From NCBI RefSeq assembly GCF_018024475.1, contig NZ_CP054393.1:372001-436000 (forward strand): a DNA stretch of 64,000 nucleotides, in the 5' to 3' direction. A model generated the notes under the pieces. That model saw only the letters and a list, made by a program, of their open reading frames with translations, was not told the DNA's origin and did not search any database. Shown piece by piece: positions 56,072 to 64,000 of this stretch (position 1 is the first letter of the stretch; the number at the start of each line of letters is the position of its first letter). The stretch is from Candidatus Phytoplasma luffae. Lineage in GTDB: Bacteria > Bacillota_I > Bacilli_A > Acholeplasmatales > Acholeplasmataceae. Position numbers and translations under genes: made by a program.

Positions 56072-56676
56072 TGAAAACACAAAATAAAAATAAAATATTA
56101 ATTATCATAACATTTGTAATTGTTCTATTTTTCTCAATTATCTCAATTTATGCTTTAAACGATTACTTTAACAAACAAAGAAAAGAAAAAATAAATTTAA
56201 TAAATGATTTTCCTATTTTCACTGTTGAACGAACGGGTGGCAACAACGAAAATCAAATACTTTTGCCGATTTCAATTCCTAACTTAAACCAAAAAAAATA
56301 CAATCACTTAATTACTATCGAACACGAAGCAATCCTTAACTCAAATGGAATAGATATTTCAATACCCTTATATTTAAAATTATCAACCCAATATAACACT
56401 AACCAATCCTTTAACAACCCAGAAAAATATTTAAACATAAGCCTCAAAGTTAATAACAATGATTATGACGACACAAAACGTCCCCAAATGATATTAAACG
56501 ACAAAGGTATTGGAATTATTAAAATTCAAATTAGCATCGAACAAAAAGAAATCATCAATTCCAAAAACCCTCAATTAGAATTAATTTGTGATTACGAATT
56601 AGTCGATTCCCAAGGTAAATCTTTTGAAGGCGGAAATCAAACTATCGAAAACAAAATTGCTCAATTAGCAAAATAA
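56071..56676 (+). CDS. Membrane-anchored extracytoplasmic protein, 201 aa
   Basis: A signal-anchor and beta-patterned ectodomain, as in the palindrome copies but with Asn73 instead of Ser. A second, silent change lies near codon 185. Such rare changes date this PMU copy as slightly diverged from the palindrome pair. Confidence 0.75.
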   Translation: MKTQNKNKILIIITFVIVLFFSIISIYALNDYFNKQRKEKINLINDFPIFTVERTGGNNENQILLPISIPNLNQKKYNHLITIEHEAILNSNGIDISIPLYLKLSTQYNTNQSFNNPEKYLNISLKVNNNDYDDTKRPQMILNDKGIGIIKIQISIEQKEIINSKNPQLELICDYELVDSQGKSFEGGNQTIENKIAQLAK

Positions 56677-56683
56677 AATATTA

Positions 56684-56718
56684 AAAGACTAAACAAAATT
56701 TGTATTAGTCTTTTTTTA
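56684..56718 (+). terminator. Hairpin terminator or attenuator inside the PMU operon
   Basis: Same stem and T-run as at 35713-35747. Confidence 0.7.
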
Positions 56719-56738
56719 TTTTTCAGAAAGGTATTAAT

Positions 56739-57941
56739 ATGAAAATGAATATTAAAAAAAATCAAAATAAAAATTTAAATCCAACTAATTTAATAATAAT
56801 CATTATAACATCTATCATTTTATTTTTAGGAATTCAAGTTTGGATCCACCATCAAGCTTTAATCGAAAATCAAACCCAAATCCTAAATCATCATAAAAGA
56901 TTAGAAACCCAAAACAAAACTAACCAAGAAACTAAAAAATATTTAGAAGACCAAATAACTAAAAATAATTCATCACCAGAAAAAATTCAAACTTTTTCTT
57001 CATCAGAATTACAAGAAAAAACAATAATCCCGAACGATAACCAAGAAGAATTATTATTTAAACCTTCTAACAACAATAAATTCCCAGGATTCAACCAACT
57101 AATCGGTTTCAAAGAAGAAAAACAAGCATTAGATGGATTTATTGATTATCTCAACAACAAAGAAAACTACCAAAATATTGGAGAAATCGAATCTCCTCTA
57201 GGTATTTTAATGTATGGAGCCCCTGGAACAGGAAAAACCACTCTCGCAAGATCCTTAGCCAAAGAAACTAATTTACCCTTCTTTGAAGTAAGCAGCTCTT
57301 TATTCTCACAAAAATACAAAGGTATCGCCCCTCAATTAGTCAAAGATTTATTTATGACAGCTCGCGAAGAAGCAGCCCAAAACAATGGCGCAATCATCTT
57401 TTTAGATGAATGCGAAACTATCTTTACTGATTTAAGCACTTTAGAAACTGATTCAGAAATTGCCAATGTTGTGAATCAATTCAAAACTGAATTGACATCT
57501 TTTAAAAACAACCCTGAAAAACCTATTTTCATCATTGGAGCTACAAACCACATTAACCAAATCGATGATGCCATCAAATCAAGATTCACTTACAATATCG
57601 AAGTCAAACCAGGCAACAAAGAAGAAAGAAAACAATTCCTAGAATTTTTAATCAACAAACGTAAAAACCCTTATAGTGAAGAAGCCAAACAATACTTATA
57701 TGAAGTCATTAACGAAGCTTTAGAAATATTACCGCCAAACCATCAATTCAAACAAGCCAATCGTACTTTGGAAAACCTCTTAAAAACAACAGTAACAATC
57801 TTTGCGAAAAACAGAGGTCAAGGTGAAACTAGAAGAAATGAAATCAACAAAGAAGATTTAAAACAAGCATATAAAATGATAATTTCCCCTAATATAAATA
57901 TATTAGACCAAATAGAAAAAAACCAAAAAGGAGATGAATAA
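56739..57941 (+). CDS. Membrane-anchored AAA+ ATPase, FtsH/HflB-like without protease domain
   Basis: Protein-identical to the palindrome copies, with one silent change near the end. Walker A, Walker B, sensor and arginine-finger residues are all present and no zinc-peptidase domain follows. The adjacent gene is a shorter, chimeric SMC-like protein, so the ATPase is kept constant while its coiled-coil neighbour varies. Confidence 0.9.
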   Translation: MKMNIKKNQNKNLNPTNLIIIIITSIILFLGIQVWIHHQALIENQTQILNHHKRLETQNKTNQETKKYLEDQITKNNSSPEKIQTFSSSELQEKTIIPNDNQEELLFKPSNNNKFPGFNQLIGFKEEKQALDGFIDYLNNKENYQNIGEIESPLGILMYGAPGTGKTTLARSLAKETNLPFFEVSSSLFSQKYKGIAPQLVKDLFMTAREEAAQNNGAIIFLDECETIFTDLSTLETDSEIANVVNQFKTELTSFKNNPEKPIFIIGATNHINQIDDAIKSRFTYNIEVKPGNKEERKQFLEFLINKRKNPYSEEAKQYLYEVINEALEILPPNHQFKQANRTLENLLKTTVTIFAKNRGQGETRRNEINKEDLKQAYKMIISPNINILDQIEKNQKGDE

Positions 57942-57944
57942 TAT

Positions 57945-58784
57945 ATGTTAACACCATTTGACTTAATCAAAGGATTTTTATCATTTAAATCTTATTTCAC
58001 CTGGTTTTTAATAGCCACTACCATCTTTAGTCTATTTGTTTTCTTTAAAAGAAAACTTTCACCCACTCAACAATCAACAACATCATGGAAAGGCTATTTA
58101 ACTTATTTTTTAATTATAATTGGTATTTTAAGTTTCATTTATTTATGTTTCTTTCATAAAACAGAACCATCATCTAAATATGCAGGGCAATTAGTCAACA
58201 AAATCGACAAAGCCATCGATAAATACGAAAATACAATAAATAATTACAAAGGATTAAAAACTAATTGGGAAAGTGAATTAAAAAAATGTGAAGATGAATT
58301 AAAAGAACTCTACAATGCCCAAGAATCCTCCCAAAAACAAAAAGAACAAATCCATGAATTGTTAGAACAAAATGAAACAAAAATTAAAGAAATAAAAGAA
58401 CAATTAAAAAACACAACAGGTAACATCACTATCTTAAAAGGCAAGCTAACTCAGTTAGAAAAAGATAAAGATGCCAAAGAAAAAGAAATTAAACAAAAAC
58501 AAGAAGAAGAAAAATTAGCTTCTCCTGATGATAAAATTAGATTAAGAGCACAAATTGAAAAACTCCAAAATGAAGTAATAAAAATAGTTGGTGAAATCGG
58601 CAAAATCAACGTTCAAATTGGCATATTAGAAAGTGACCAAAAATTATACAAAAGTAGGTTAAAGGATTCTAAAGAATCCAAACAAGATTTAGAAAAACGA
58701 TATAAAAATGCTGAATTACAATATAAAGATTTAATTATTTCTGGATTAAAAGAAATCTATGACATTACCTCGGCCGAGGAATAA
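57945..58784 (+). CDS. Chimeric membrane-anchored coiled-coil protein, 279 aa
   Basis: Residues 1-207 equal the start of the 539-residue SMC-like protein (two membrane helices, first coiled coil, LASPDDKIRLRAQIEKL). At codon 208 the sequence switches to NEVIKIVGEIGKI... and ends SGLKEIYDITSAEE, like the C-terminus of the 266-residue protein at 40535. The junction near 58568 is inside a conserved block, so homologous recombination between paralogues is the likely cause. It is followed after 23 bases by an SVM effector gene. Confidence 0.82.
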   Translation: MLTPFDLIKGFLSFKSYFTWFLIATTIFSLFVFFKRKLSPTQQSTTSWKGYLTYFLIIIGILSFIYLCFFHKTEPSSKYAGQLVNKIDKAIDKYENTINNYKGLKTNWESELKKCEDELKELYNAQESSQKQKEQIHELLEQNETKIKEIKEQLKNTTGNITILKGKLTQLEKDKDAKEKEIKQKQEEEKLASPDDKIRLRAQIEKLQNEVIKIVGEIGKINVQIGILESDQKLYKSRLKDSKESKQDLEKRYKNAELQYKDLIISGLKEIYDITSAEE

Positions 58785-58807
58785 ATAAAAATAAGGAGTA
58801 ATATATA

Positions 58808-59173
58808 ATGTTAATAAAAAATAAATTACATCTTTTACCATTTTTTTTAATGAGTTGTTTAGGATTGTTTATCTTAATCACTATTAATCCAGTTATGGCA
58901 ATGGATCCAAACCTTCCAGGAACTAGTAGTAATCAACCTGCTCATCAGAACTTCACCATTGAAGAAAACATAATTAATTTAAAACAAAAAATTTATTATA
59001 ATGCAACCAAAATAACAAACATAGATAAAGCATTACAAGGAAGTATCACTGATGATGACAAAACAAATCTCTTAAAATTAAAAGAAAATCACAAAAGATT
59101 AATTGATAATCAAAAAGAACAATTAAAAACTTATAAAAACCTTTTAAAAAATTTAAATGATGAAGATAACTAA
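58808..59173 (+). CDS. SVM-signal secreted candidate effector, 121 aa
   Basis: The signal peptide (KNKLHLLPFFLMSCLGLF...NPVMA) is nearly identical to that of the 164-residue effector, but the mature part differs entirely: a Pro/Ser/Gln head (DPNLPGTSSNQPAHQN) then two helical stretches (IEENIINLKQKIYYN, NLLKLKENHKRLIDN). A constant signal with a variable mature part is the defining SVM pattern. AAGGAG is present. No specific known effector recognised. Confidence 0.85.
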   Translation: MLIKNKLHLLPFFLMSCLGLFILITINPVMAMDPNLPGTSSNQPAHQNFTIEENIINLKQKIYYNATKITNIDKALQGSITDDDKTNLLKLKENHKRLIDNQKEQLKTYKNLLKNLNDEDN

Positions 59174-59211
59174 AATATTATCAACATAAAAATTATCTTA
59201 TTTTGATTTAT

Positions 59212-59235
59212 AAGACCCTTGAAAAGGTCTTTTTG
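59212..59235 (+). terminator. Terminator
   Basis: Stem AAGACC/GGTCTT and a T-run shortly after the effector gene. Confidence 0.65.
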
Positions 59236-59257
59236 GAACCATAATTATAAAATAATT

Positions 59258-59284
59258 AGACTCTTTAAATAAGAGTCTTTTTTT
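59258..59284 (+). terminator. Second terminator in tandem
   Basis: Stem AGACTCTT/AAGAGTCT with a T-run, about 25 bases after the first one. Confidence 0.75.
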
Positions 59285-59372
59285 ATTTCTATTAATATTA
59301 ATAAGAAATGAATATCTTTATTAAATAAAAAAACAAAGGAGTTCAAGTAGTTTTAGTGAATTACATTAAAGT

Positions 59373-59531
59373 TTGGACCAATTAGAAAAAACATTAGATG
59401 AAGTTAGAAAACAATTAAATAATCGATTTGCTACCATGTTCGAAAACTTCGATAAATTAGATAAAAACATTGCTGAATTAGATAAAACAAGTAATAAAGC
59501 AGAGGATAAAATCGATGAAAACCAAAAATAA
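59373..59531 (+). CDS. Small coiled-coil protein, 52 aa
   Basis: Reads LDQLEKTLDEVRKQLNNRFATMFENFDKLDKNIAELDKT..., a clear amphipathic coiled coil. The likely start is TTG without a good ribosome-binding site, so it may be a 5'-truncated gene. It overlaps the next ORF's ATG by 17 bases. Confidence 0.45.
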   Translation: MDQLEKTLDEVRKQLNNRFATMFENFDKLDKNIAELDKTSNKAEDKIDENQK

Positions 59532-61095
59532 ACCAAAAAAAGGAGGTAACCAATTATGTCAAAATCAATCAAAATTCCCTTTATCTAAATATTTCATCAT
59601 TATTTATTTATTATTATTTTTGATTTGTTGTCCTTCTATCTCCGCTCATCCTTATTTTCATCATCAATCTAAATCAAAAATAAAACTATCTGACTACCAA
59701 ACCCTTCAACAAGAATGGTTAGCCACTCAACCCAAAATGAAAAGATATGACATTCCTGTTTTATCTAAAGAAAGCATCCCTGATATCTTAAAATATTTTA
59801 ATATCAAAGCTTATCTTTATGATATTTCAACTCCCTCCTACAATCCTTATGATTACACTTTCTTCGACGCTAAACTCAAAAACCCTCCTTCAGGTTTAAT
59901 TGGGGCTTATTTCAAACCAAGACATAACCCTTTTAATATCAAATATCCTGATGAAGATGATGAATTCACCTTAGAAGAACTCCTTGATTACGGAATAGCC
60001 ATCGAAGAAGCCTTTGTCTTTTGGGACGCAAAACAAAAACCTCAAGAAGAAAATGTAAATATAGAATTAATAATAATTGAAATGTTTGCTGACCAAAACA
60101 AAGAAGAAGCAATTAATAATTATTTAATCAAAAACAACATCATTAAAGAACCAAAACTAATTAAACTAGGTTGTTATAACGCAACACCTCATACTGGATT
60201 AGTATTGCCTTTACCTTTTGGAAAATTTTTATTTGAATTTGAAATTGATGCCATTTATTTTGATGACGGCATAAGGTTATTATCTGAAAATCGAAATATA
60301 CAATCTCTAAGAAACCGATTAGAATGGAAACAAGAATTTCTACAAGAAGTTATAATAAAACAAAATTCATGTGAAGATACACATTTCAAAACTGTCTATC
60401 AAGAAAGCATTAATGAAATTAATGAAAGCATCAATCAAATAAAAGAAGATATTATTAAATCTCAATCATATACTATCGAAGACTTAACAAAACTCTCAAA
60501 TGGTGCCAAAAACATCTATCTTTTCTTCCTTAATGTTCAAAAAAGAAAAAAAATTATTGAACTCCCTGACTCTTTAGACCCTTATCAAACTATCCGAGAT
60601 TGGAAAAGAGAAAACAACCTTTATACTTTCCCTCCTTTAATAAAAGAAAGTGAATATAAAGAAGAAACAGAAAAGCGAAATTGGGATATTGAAATAACTT
60701 CTCCTTCTTATAAAAAAATAGATATTCCTTTTCAAATTAAAAGAATATCCCAATTTTTAGAAACTGATGATTGTATTTATTTTGTAGTTTGTAATGATAC
60801 ACTCCAAATTAAACTCGCCGAACAATATCGTAATGCTTATATAAATTGGTTAAAGCAATGTTACATTCAATATGGATGTTCTTATTCAGCTCAAGAAATA
60901 AGAAATAAATTTGGAAAAACATCGAGAATTATTTATGATGAAAACGGAAATACATGTTGGTATCAATATGTCCCAGGTTTTTTCTCTGATGATTGGATTG
61001 TTAATGGTCATAATTGTGTTGGTAATTCTAATATTTTTTATAATTTTTATAACACCACTCCCCCACCCAAAAGAATTGAATTAAGCTTTAAATAA
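59515..61095 (+). CDS. Large secreted protein, 526 aa
   Basis: A hydrophobic signal segment (YFIIIYLLLFLICCPSISA, about 26-44) with likely cleavage after Ala44, then about 480 residues rich in aromatic and charged residues with no recognised domain. C-terminal cysteines occur in DDCIYFVVC, QCYIQYGCSY and HNCVGNS. The ATG at 59515 has only AGAGG upstream, while a textbook AGGAGGT precedes an out-of-frame ATG at 59556 (mini-ORF MSKSIKIPFI). The full-length version of two broken relatives at 40129 and 41931. A candidate large effector or surface protein. Confidence 0.8.
   Translation: MKTKNKPKKGGNQLCQNQSKFPLSKYFIIIYLLLFLICCPSISAHPYFHHQSKSKIKLSDYQTLQQEWLATQPKMKRYDIPVLSKESIPDILKYFNIKAYLYDISTPSYNPYDYTFFDAKLKNPPSGLIGAYFKPRHNPFNIKYPDEDDEFTLEELLDYGIAIEEAFVFWDAKQKPQEENVNIELIIIEMFADQNKEEAINNYLIKNNIIKEPKLIKLGCYNATPHTGLVLPLPFGKFLFEFEIDAIYFDDGIRLLSENRNIQSLRNRLEWKQEFLQEVIIKQNSCEDTHFKTVYQESINEINESINQIKEDIIKSQSYTIEDLTKLSNGAKNIYLFFLNVQKRKKIIELPDSLDPYQTIRDWKRENNLYTFPPLIKESEYKEETEKRNWDIEITSPSYKKIDIPFQIKRISQFLETDDCIYFVVCNDTLQIKLAEQYRNAYINWLKQCYIQYGCSYSAQEIRNKFGKTSRIIYDENGNTCWYQYVPGFFSDDWIVNGHNCVGNSNIFYNFYNTTPPPKRIELSFK
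59556..59588 (+). promoter_or_regulatory. Conserved mini-ORF with strong ribosome-binding site
   Basis: AGGAGGT, nine bases, ATG, ten codons (MSKSIKIPFI) and TAA. It lies inside the signal-peptide gene but in a different frame (the gene is +1 relative to it). It also occurs at 40129 and 41978 with the same spacing. It may be the true initiation site followed by a +1 shift, or a leader peptide. Confidence 0.55.
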
Positions 61096-61102
61096 CAATT
61101 TA

Positions 61103-61129
61103 AAAGACTCTCTTGTAGAGTCTTTTTTT
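61103..61129 (+). terminator. Terminator after the large secreted protein
   Basis: A perfect nine-pair stem AAAGACTCT/AGAGTCTTT and a seven-T run. Confidence 0.85.
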
Positions 61130-61160
61130 ATTATCTAAAACCCAATTAAAGGAGAAAAAA

Positions 61161-61790
61161 ATGAAACTTATAGTTTTTGAAGGACTAGATGGTAGCGGCA
61201 AAACAACTTTAATTCAAGAATTACAACAAAAACTAAAAAAACAAAAAATAAATAATAAAATTTATCAAGGTTTAGGAAGTAGTTCTATTGGAACAGAAAT
61301 AAGAAATTTATTTTTAAATTATAACCAAGTTGATTACATTACTCGTTTTTATCTTAGCATCACTAATATGGCTCAAATCCAAAAAGAACTCATCTATCCT
61401 CATTTAAAACAAAATCAACTCATAATCTTAGACCGTTGGTTACCATCAACATATGCCTACCAATTATTTCCTTATCTTAAACAAACAAAATCTTGTTTCG
61501 ATTTAAAAGAAATTTTTGATATCACTCATAAAAAATTATTTATTAAACCTCATTTATTAATTTATCTAGATATTAATCCTCTTATTGGTAAAGAAAGAAA
61601 ACAAACCCAAAAAAACCATCAATTAGATATTATCGAACAAAAATCCTTAACTTATCACCAAACTGTCCATAAAGGTTATTATCATTATTTAACTCATTAT
61701 CAAAACAATAAACAATTAATTCTAAATGGTATTGATTCCCTTCAATCAAATGTTACTAAAATTATGAAATTAATAAGAGATATAAAATGA
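61161..61790 (+). CDS. tmk: Thymidylate kinase
   Basis: 209 residues: P-loop FEGLDGSGKTT (6-16), the DRWLPSTYAYQLF motif that positions the nucleotide, the LID-region Lys/Arg (GKERKQTQKNHQ) and the LIYLDI strand. Phosphorylates dTMP to dTDP. PMUs typically carry a tmk copy next to dnaB. AAAGGAG lies upstream. The TGA stop overlaps the next ATG (ATGA). Confidence 0.93.
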   Translation: MKLIVFEGLDGSGKTTLIQELQQKLKKQKINNKIYQGLGSSSIGTEIRNLFLNYNQVDYITRFYLSITNMAQIQKELIYPHLKQNQLIILDRWLPSTYAYQLFPYLKQTKSCFDLKEIFDITHKKLFIKPHLLIYLDINPLIGKERKQTQKNHQLDIIEQKSLTYHQTVHKGYYHYLTHYQNNKQLILNGIDSLQSNVTKIMKLIRDIK

Positions 61791-61909
61791 AAAAAATCAT
61801 AAAGAAAAAATGTCAAAACGGTAATTTATATATCTATTTTCGCAACGGCAAAATCAAAACAATTCATAAAGATGGAATTATTACTTGGCGTACTAAAAAA
61901 ATCTATTAA
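61787..61909 (+). CDS. Small basic protein, 40 aa
   Basis: MKKIIKKKCQNGNLYIYFRN then GKIKTIHKDGIITWRTKKIY. Alternating aromatic/hydrophobic strands with Asn-Gly and Asp-Gly turns look like a short beta-sheet nucleic-acid binder. Four-base overlap with tmk indicates coupled translation. It ends just before a terminator. Confidence 0.6.
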   Translation: MKKIIKKKCQNGNLYIYFRNGKIKTIHKDGIITWRTKKIY

Positions 61910-61917
61910 AACAAACC

Positions 61918-61944
61918 AAAGACCCTCAAAAAGGGTCTTTTTTA
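61918..61944 (+). terminator. Terminator after tmk block
   Basis: Stem AAAGACCCT/AGGGTCTTT and a T-run. Confidence 0.85.
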
Positions 61945-61963
61945 TTTAGAAAGGAATTTAAAA

Positions 61964-62593
61964 ATGTTAACTAACCAAGAATTTATTAATATCAACCAAT
62001 TAAATACCAACTCAAAATCAGTTCAAATCATAAAGCTTATTTTCAACAAAGCAACTTTGAATCTTACTATTGATAAATATATGAAAAGTAATCACATTCA
62101 ATTAAATCATTATTTCGAAACCAACAACTTTTGTTCCCAATCCCAAAAATCAATTCGCGGAAAAATTAACGAATACCTGATTTTGCTTTATTTAAACCAT
62201 AAAGGAATTAAATGTTTATATCCTAAATCATATTTATTTTTCATCCCCGACATCAAATTCGACTTGGTTTTATTCACACAAACCAAACGCATTATCGCCT
62301 TCAATTTCAAAACTTGCCTTCGTGAACGATACAAACAAGCCATCATTGAAGCACAACAACTAAAAAAACTAGACACTCGTTTTGAATATTATTTATTAAC
62401 AAACGATGAAGTTGAAACTCAAAAACTCAATAATAAAATTAAAAACGGTAAAGTACAGTCAATTAATAAAGTAATTAATTTATTTTCTGATAATGCTAAT
62501 CTCTTCTTAAAAACCTTACTAATGAATGAATTCATCACTTTTCCCAATATTAATTTAATTAAAAAGAAGGAGTTAAATAAAAATGTTAACTAA
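61964..62593 (+). CDS. Possible PD-(D/E)XK-fold nuclease, 209 aa
   Basis: After an N-terminal DNA-binding-like part, GKINEYLILLYLNHKGIKCLYP (66-87), PDIKFDLVLF (95-104) and RIIAFNFKTCLRERYKQAI (109-127) resemble the core of restriction-type nucleases. Asp96/Asp100 would be metal ligands; the usual E-x-K is N-F-K here. The F-K-T-x-L-R-E-R-x-K-Q string is similar to one found in type II restriction enzymes. It overlaps dnaB by 11 bases, and the two genes share the start MLTN. It may act in PMU replication or transfer; function unproven. Confidence 0.55.
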   Translation: MLTNQEFININQLNTNSKSVQIIKLIFNKATLNLTIDKYMKSNHIQLNHYFETNNFCSQSQKSIRGKINEYLILLYLNHKGIKCLYPKSYLFFIPDIKFDLVLFTQTKRIIAFNFKTCLRERYKQAIIEAQQLKKLDTRFEYYLLTNDEVETQKLNNKIKNGKVQSINKVINLFSDNANLFLKTLLMNEFITFPNINLIKKKELNKNVN

Positions 62594-64000
62594 CGAACAC
62601 CAAGCCTTAATTCAAATTATTAATTACATCGAAAAAGGGGAGTGGAACAAATTAAAACTTTATTGTCAAATAATCAACCCTAAATATTTAACCAAATCCA
62701 ATCACCAAAAAATATATAACGCTTTAAAATATTTATATTTAGAAAAAAAATCAACTCATCCTTGGGATAAAATCAAAACCAAAGAGACAATTATTAAAGA
62801 ATTACTAACTTATCTTCAAACTCATTATCCTCAAGAAAATTTTAATAATGAATCTTTGATGTTTTTAAACAATAATAATATCCATAATGAACATCTTTTA
62901 GAAAATTTAAAACATACTTATACCCAAGAAACTTTATTTCAACAATTAATAAAAACAATCAACCCTTCTTTTGATAATCAAGATCTTTATCATAAGCATT
63001 TATACTACCAAGAAATCTTTGATAAATTAAGAAATTTTATTAATCTTATCCCAAACAAAAAAGATAAAACTTTATTAACCTTGAACCAAATGACAAAACT
63101 TTATCCCGAAGTCTTTGAAACCGACAACATTTCCAAACAAAAAATCCAAGAAGAATATTATCGTTTATCAGACACTTTCAAAGGATTAAACCAAGCCACT
63201 AAAGGGTTCAAAAAAGGTCAAATCATCACCATTGGAGGCTATACTGGTTTAGGTAAAACATCTTTTATCTATAATCTTCTTTTAGATTTAGCCAAAACTA
63301 AATACCAAGAAAACCAACATTATCCTTATATGTTGGTTTTTTCTTTTGAAATGACTTCAGAAGAAAACCTAAATCGTTTATTATCTAATCAAACTCAAAT
63401 TCCTTTAGATGTTATTTTAGATAAAAATTTTGATAATATCACACAACAACACTATACGAAAAAGATGATACAAGCAAAACAATTTTTTACTAATATCAAC
63501 TTATCTTTTAGTTATGACCAAGAAAAAAATATTAATTATATTGTTGATTTATTGTATCGTCTTCATTTAGAATCCAAAATAGAAATTGTAGTCATTGATC
63601 ACCTTCAAATCACAAAAGCGAGTAATAAAATGGATAATGACCGTTTAGCCATTGATGAAATCATGACCAAAATTAAAGAAATCGCCATCGAATTAAAAAT
63701 TGTCATTATCATTTTATCTCAATTTTCAAGAGATACTTATTCTAATTATAACGGAAAATCCCCAGAAATCACCGCACTAAAAGGCTCTGGCGGAATTGAA
63801 ACCAATTCCGACATAGTATTAATTATGTCTGAATTTAACCCAAATATTAAAAAAAATACCACCAAACCCCTAAATATCTATACTTCAACCTTAAATCAAC
63901 TATATTTAGAAGCTGATGACAATGATAATCAAAAAATAATTGAAGTAAATATTAAAAAAAATCGCAGCGGAACTAAAAAAACTTTAGTCTATCATTTTAA
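62583..64000 (+). CDS. dnaB: Replicative DNA helicase DnaB (3' end cut by window)
   Basis: The N-terminal domain (QALIQIINYIEKGEWNKLKL...) is diverged, but the RecA-like core is clear: FKKGQIITIGGYTGLGKTSF (Walker A), FSFEMTSEENLNRLLS, VVIDHLQI (Walker B), IILSQFSRD and ALKGSGGIE. It unwinds DNA at forks. A PMU-borne copy implies that the element can replicate, or once replicated, on its own. AGGAG lies ten bases upstream. The last visible codon is within VYHF; no stop is reached. Confidence 0.93.
   Translation, partial: MLTNEHQALIQIINYIEKGEWNKLKLYCQIINPKYLTKSNHQKIYNALKYLYLEKKSTHPWDKIKTKETIIKELLTYLQTHYPQENFNNESLMFLNNNNIHNEHLLENLKHTYTQETLFQQLIKTINPSFDNQDLYHKHLYYQEIFDKLRNFINLIPNKKDKTLLTLNQMTKLYPEVFETDNISKQKIQEEYYRLSDTFKGLNQATKGFKKGQIITIGGYTGLGKTSFIYNLLLDLAKTKYQENQHYPYMLVFSFEMTSEENLNRLLSNQTQIPLDVILDKNFDNITQQHYTKKMIQAKQFFTNINLSFSYDQEKNINYIVDLLYRLHLESKIEIVVIDHLQITKASNKMDNDRLAIDEIMTKIKEIAIELKIVIIILSQFSRDTYSNYNGKSPEITALKGSGGIETNSDIVLIMSEFNPNIKKNTTKPLNIYTSTLNQLYLEADDNDNQKIIEVNIKKNRSGTKKTLVYHF

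Noticed and set aside
1-64000. tRNA or rRNA genes
   Set aside because: I saw no convincing cloverleaf with a T-loop consensus and no rRNA-like GC-richer block; a covariance search would be needed to exclude a degenerate tRNA.

Overview
This is a very AT-rich, gene-dense bacterial sequence that reads like a phytoplasma (class Mollicutes, genus 'Candidatus Phytoplasma'). The main evidence is three small secreted proteins with the phytoplasma SVM-type signal peptide (LPFFLMSCLGLF... ending VMA), together with a potential-mobile-unit (PMU) gene set: sigma factor, ssb, HU, FtsH-like AAA+ ATPase, SMC-like coiled-coil protein, tmk and dnaB. Degenerate IS3-family transposase genes are also present. 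TGA is a genuine stop (it ends tmk and the 1003-residue gene) and Trp is read from TGG, which fits phytoplasmas and excludes the Mycoplasma/Spiroplasma code. The 16SrI (aster yellows) group is only a guess.

Layout. (1) Positions 1-38586 form one giant inverted duplication: left arm 1-19140, a 305-bp unique spacer, right arm 19446-38586. Position x pairs with 38587-x, or 38586-x inside a poly-A length difference next to the centre. The arms are almost identical; I saw one coding difference (miaA P279L) and one homopolymer difference. The left arm runs off the window. From the centre outwards each arm carries two small hypothetical genes, a dead IS3 transposase, decayed small membrane-protein genes, a decayed type I restriction-modification pair (hsdM, hsdS), rny split by an ORF-less group II intron, ymdB, miaA, efp, a badly frameshifted HEPN-like gene cut off by a PMU end, and then the PMU operon (sigma, ssb, HU, three small genes including a YqaJ-type exonuclease, two anchored proteins, AAA+ ATPase, SMC-like protein).

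(2) 38.6-44.1 kb is a PMU accessory region. Pairs of a membrane-anchored coiled-coil gene and an SVM effector gene repeat here, alongside broken copies of a larger secreted protein and a membrane-anchored protein with an OTU-protease-like Cys box. (3) 44.2-52.9 kb is ordinary chromosome: ruvAB, a 1003-residue coiled-coil protein, an XRE-cupin regulator, tpiA and pcrA/uvrD. (4) 52.96-64.0 kb is a second PMU. Its first 5.5 kb is a near-identical direct repeat of the right-arm PMU. It then switches to a different 3' end for the SMC-like gene and continues with an SVM effector, an intact 526-residue secreted protein, tmk, a PD-(D/E)XK-like nuclease and dnaB, which is cut by the window end.

How the genes fit together. 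The PMU encodes its own transcription factor (sigma), DNA replication and recombination functions (dnaB, tmk, ssb, HU, YqaJ exonuclease), membrane machinery (AAA+ ATPase plus anchored coiled-coil and extracytoplasmic proteins) and secreted candidate effectors. The most striking observations are the giant palindrome, the compact group II intron in rny, the repeated modular coiled-coil/effector gene pair, and the conserved out-of-frame mini-ORF at the start of the large secreted protein.
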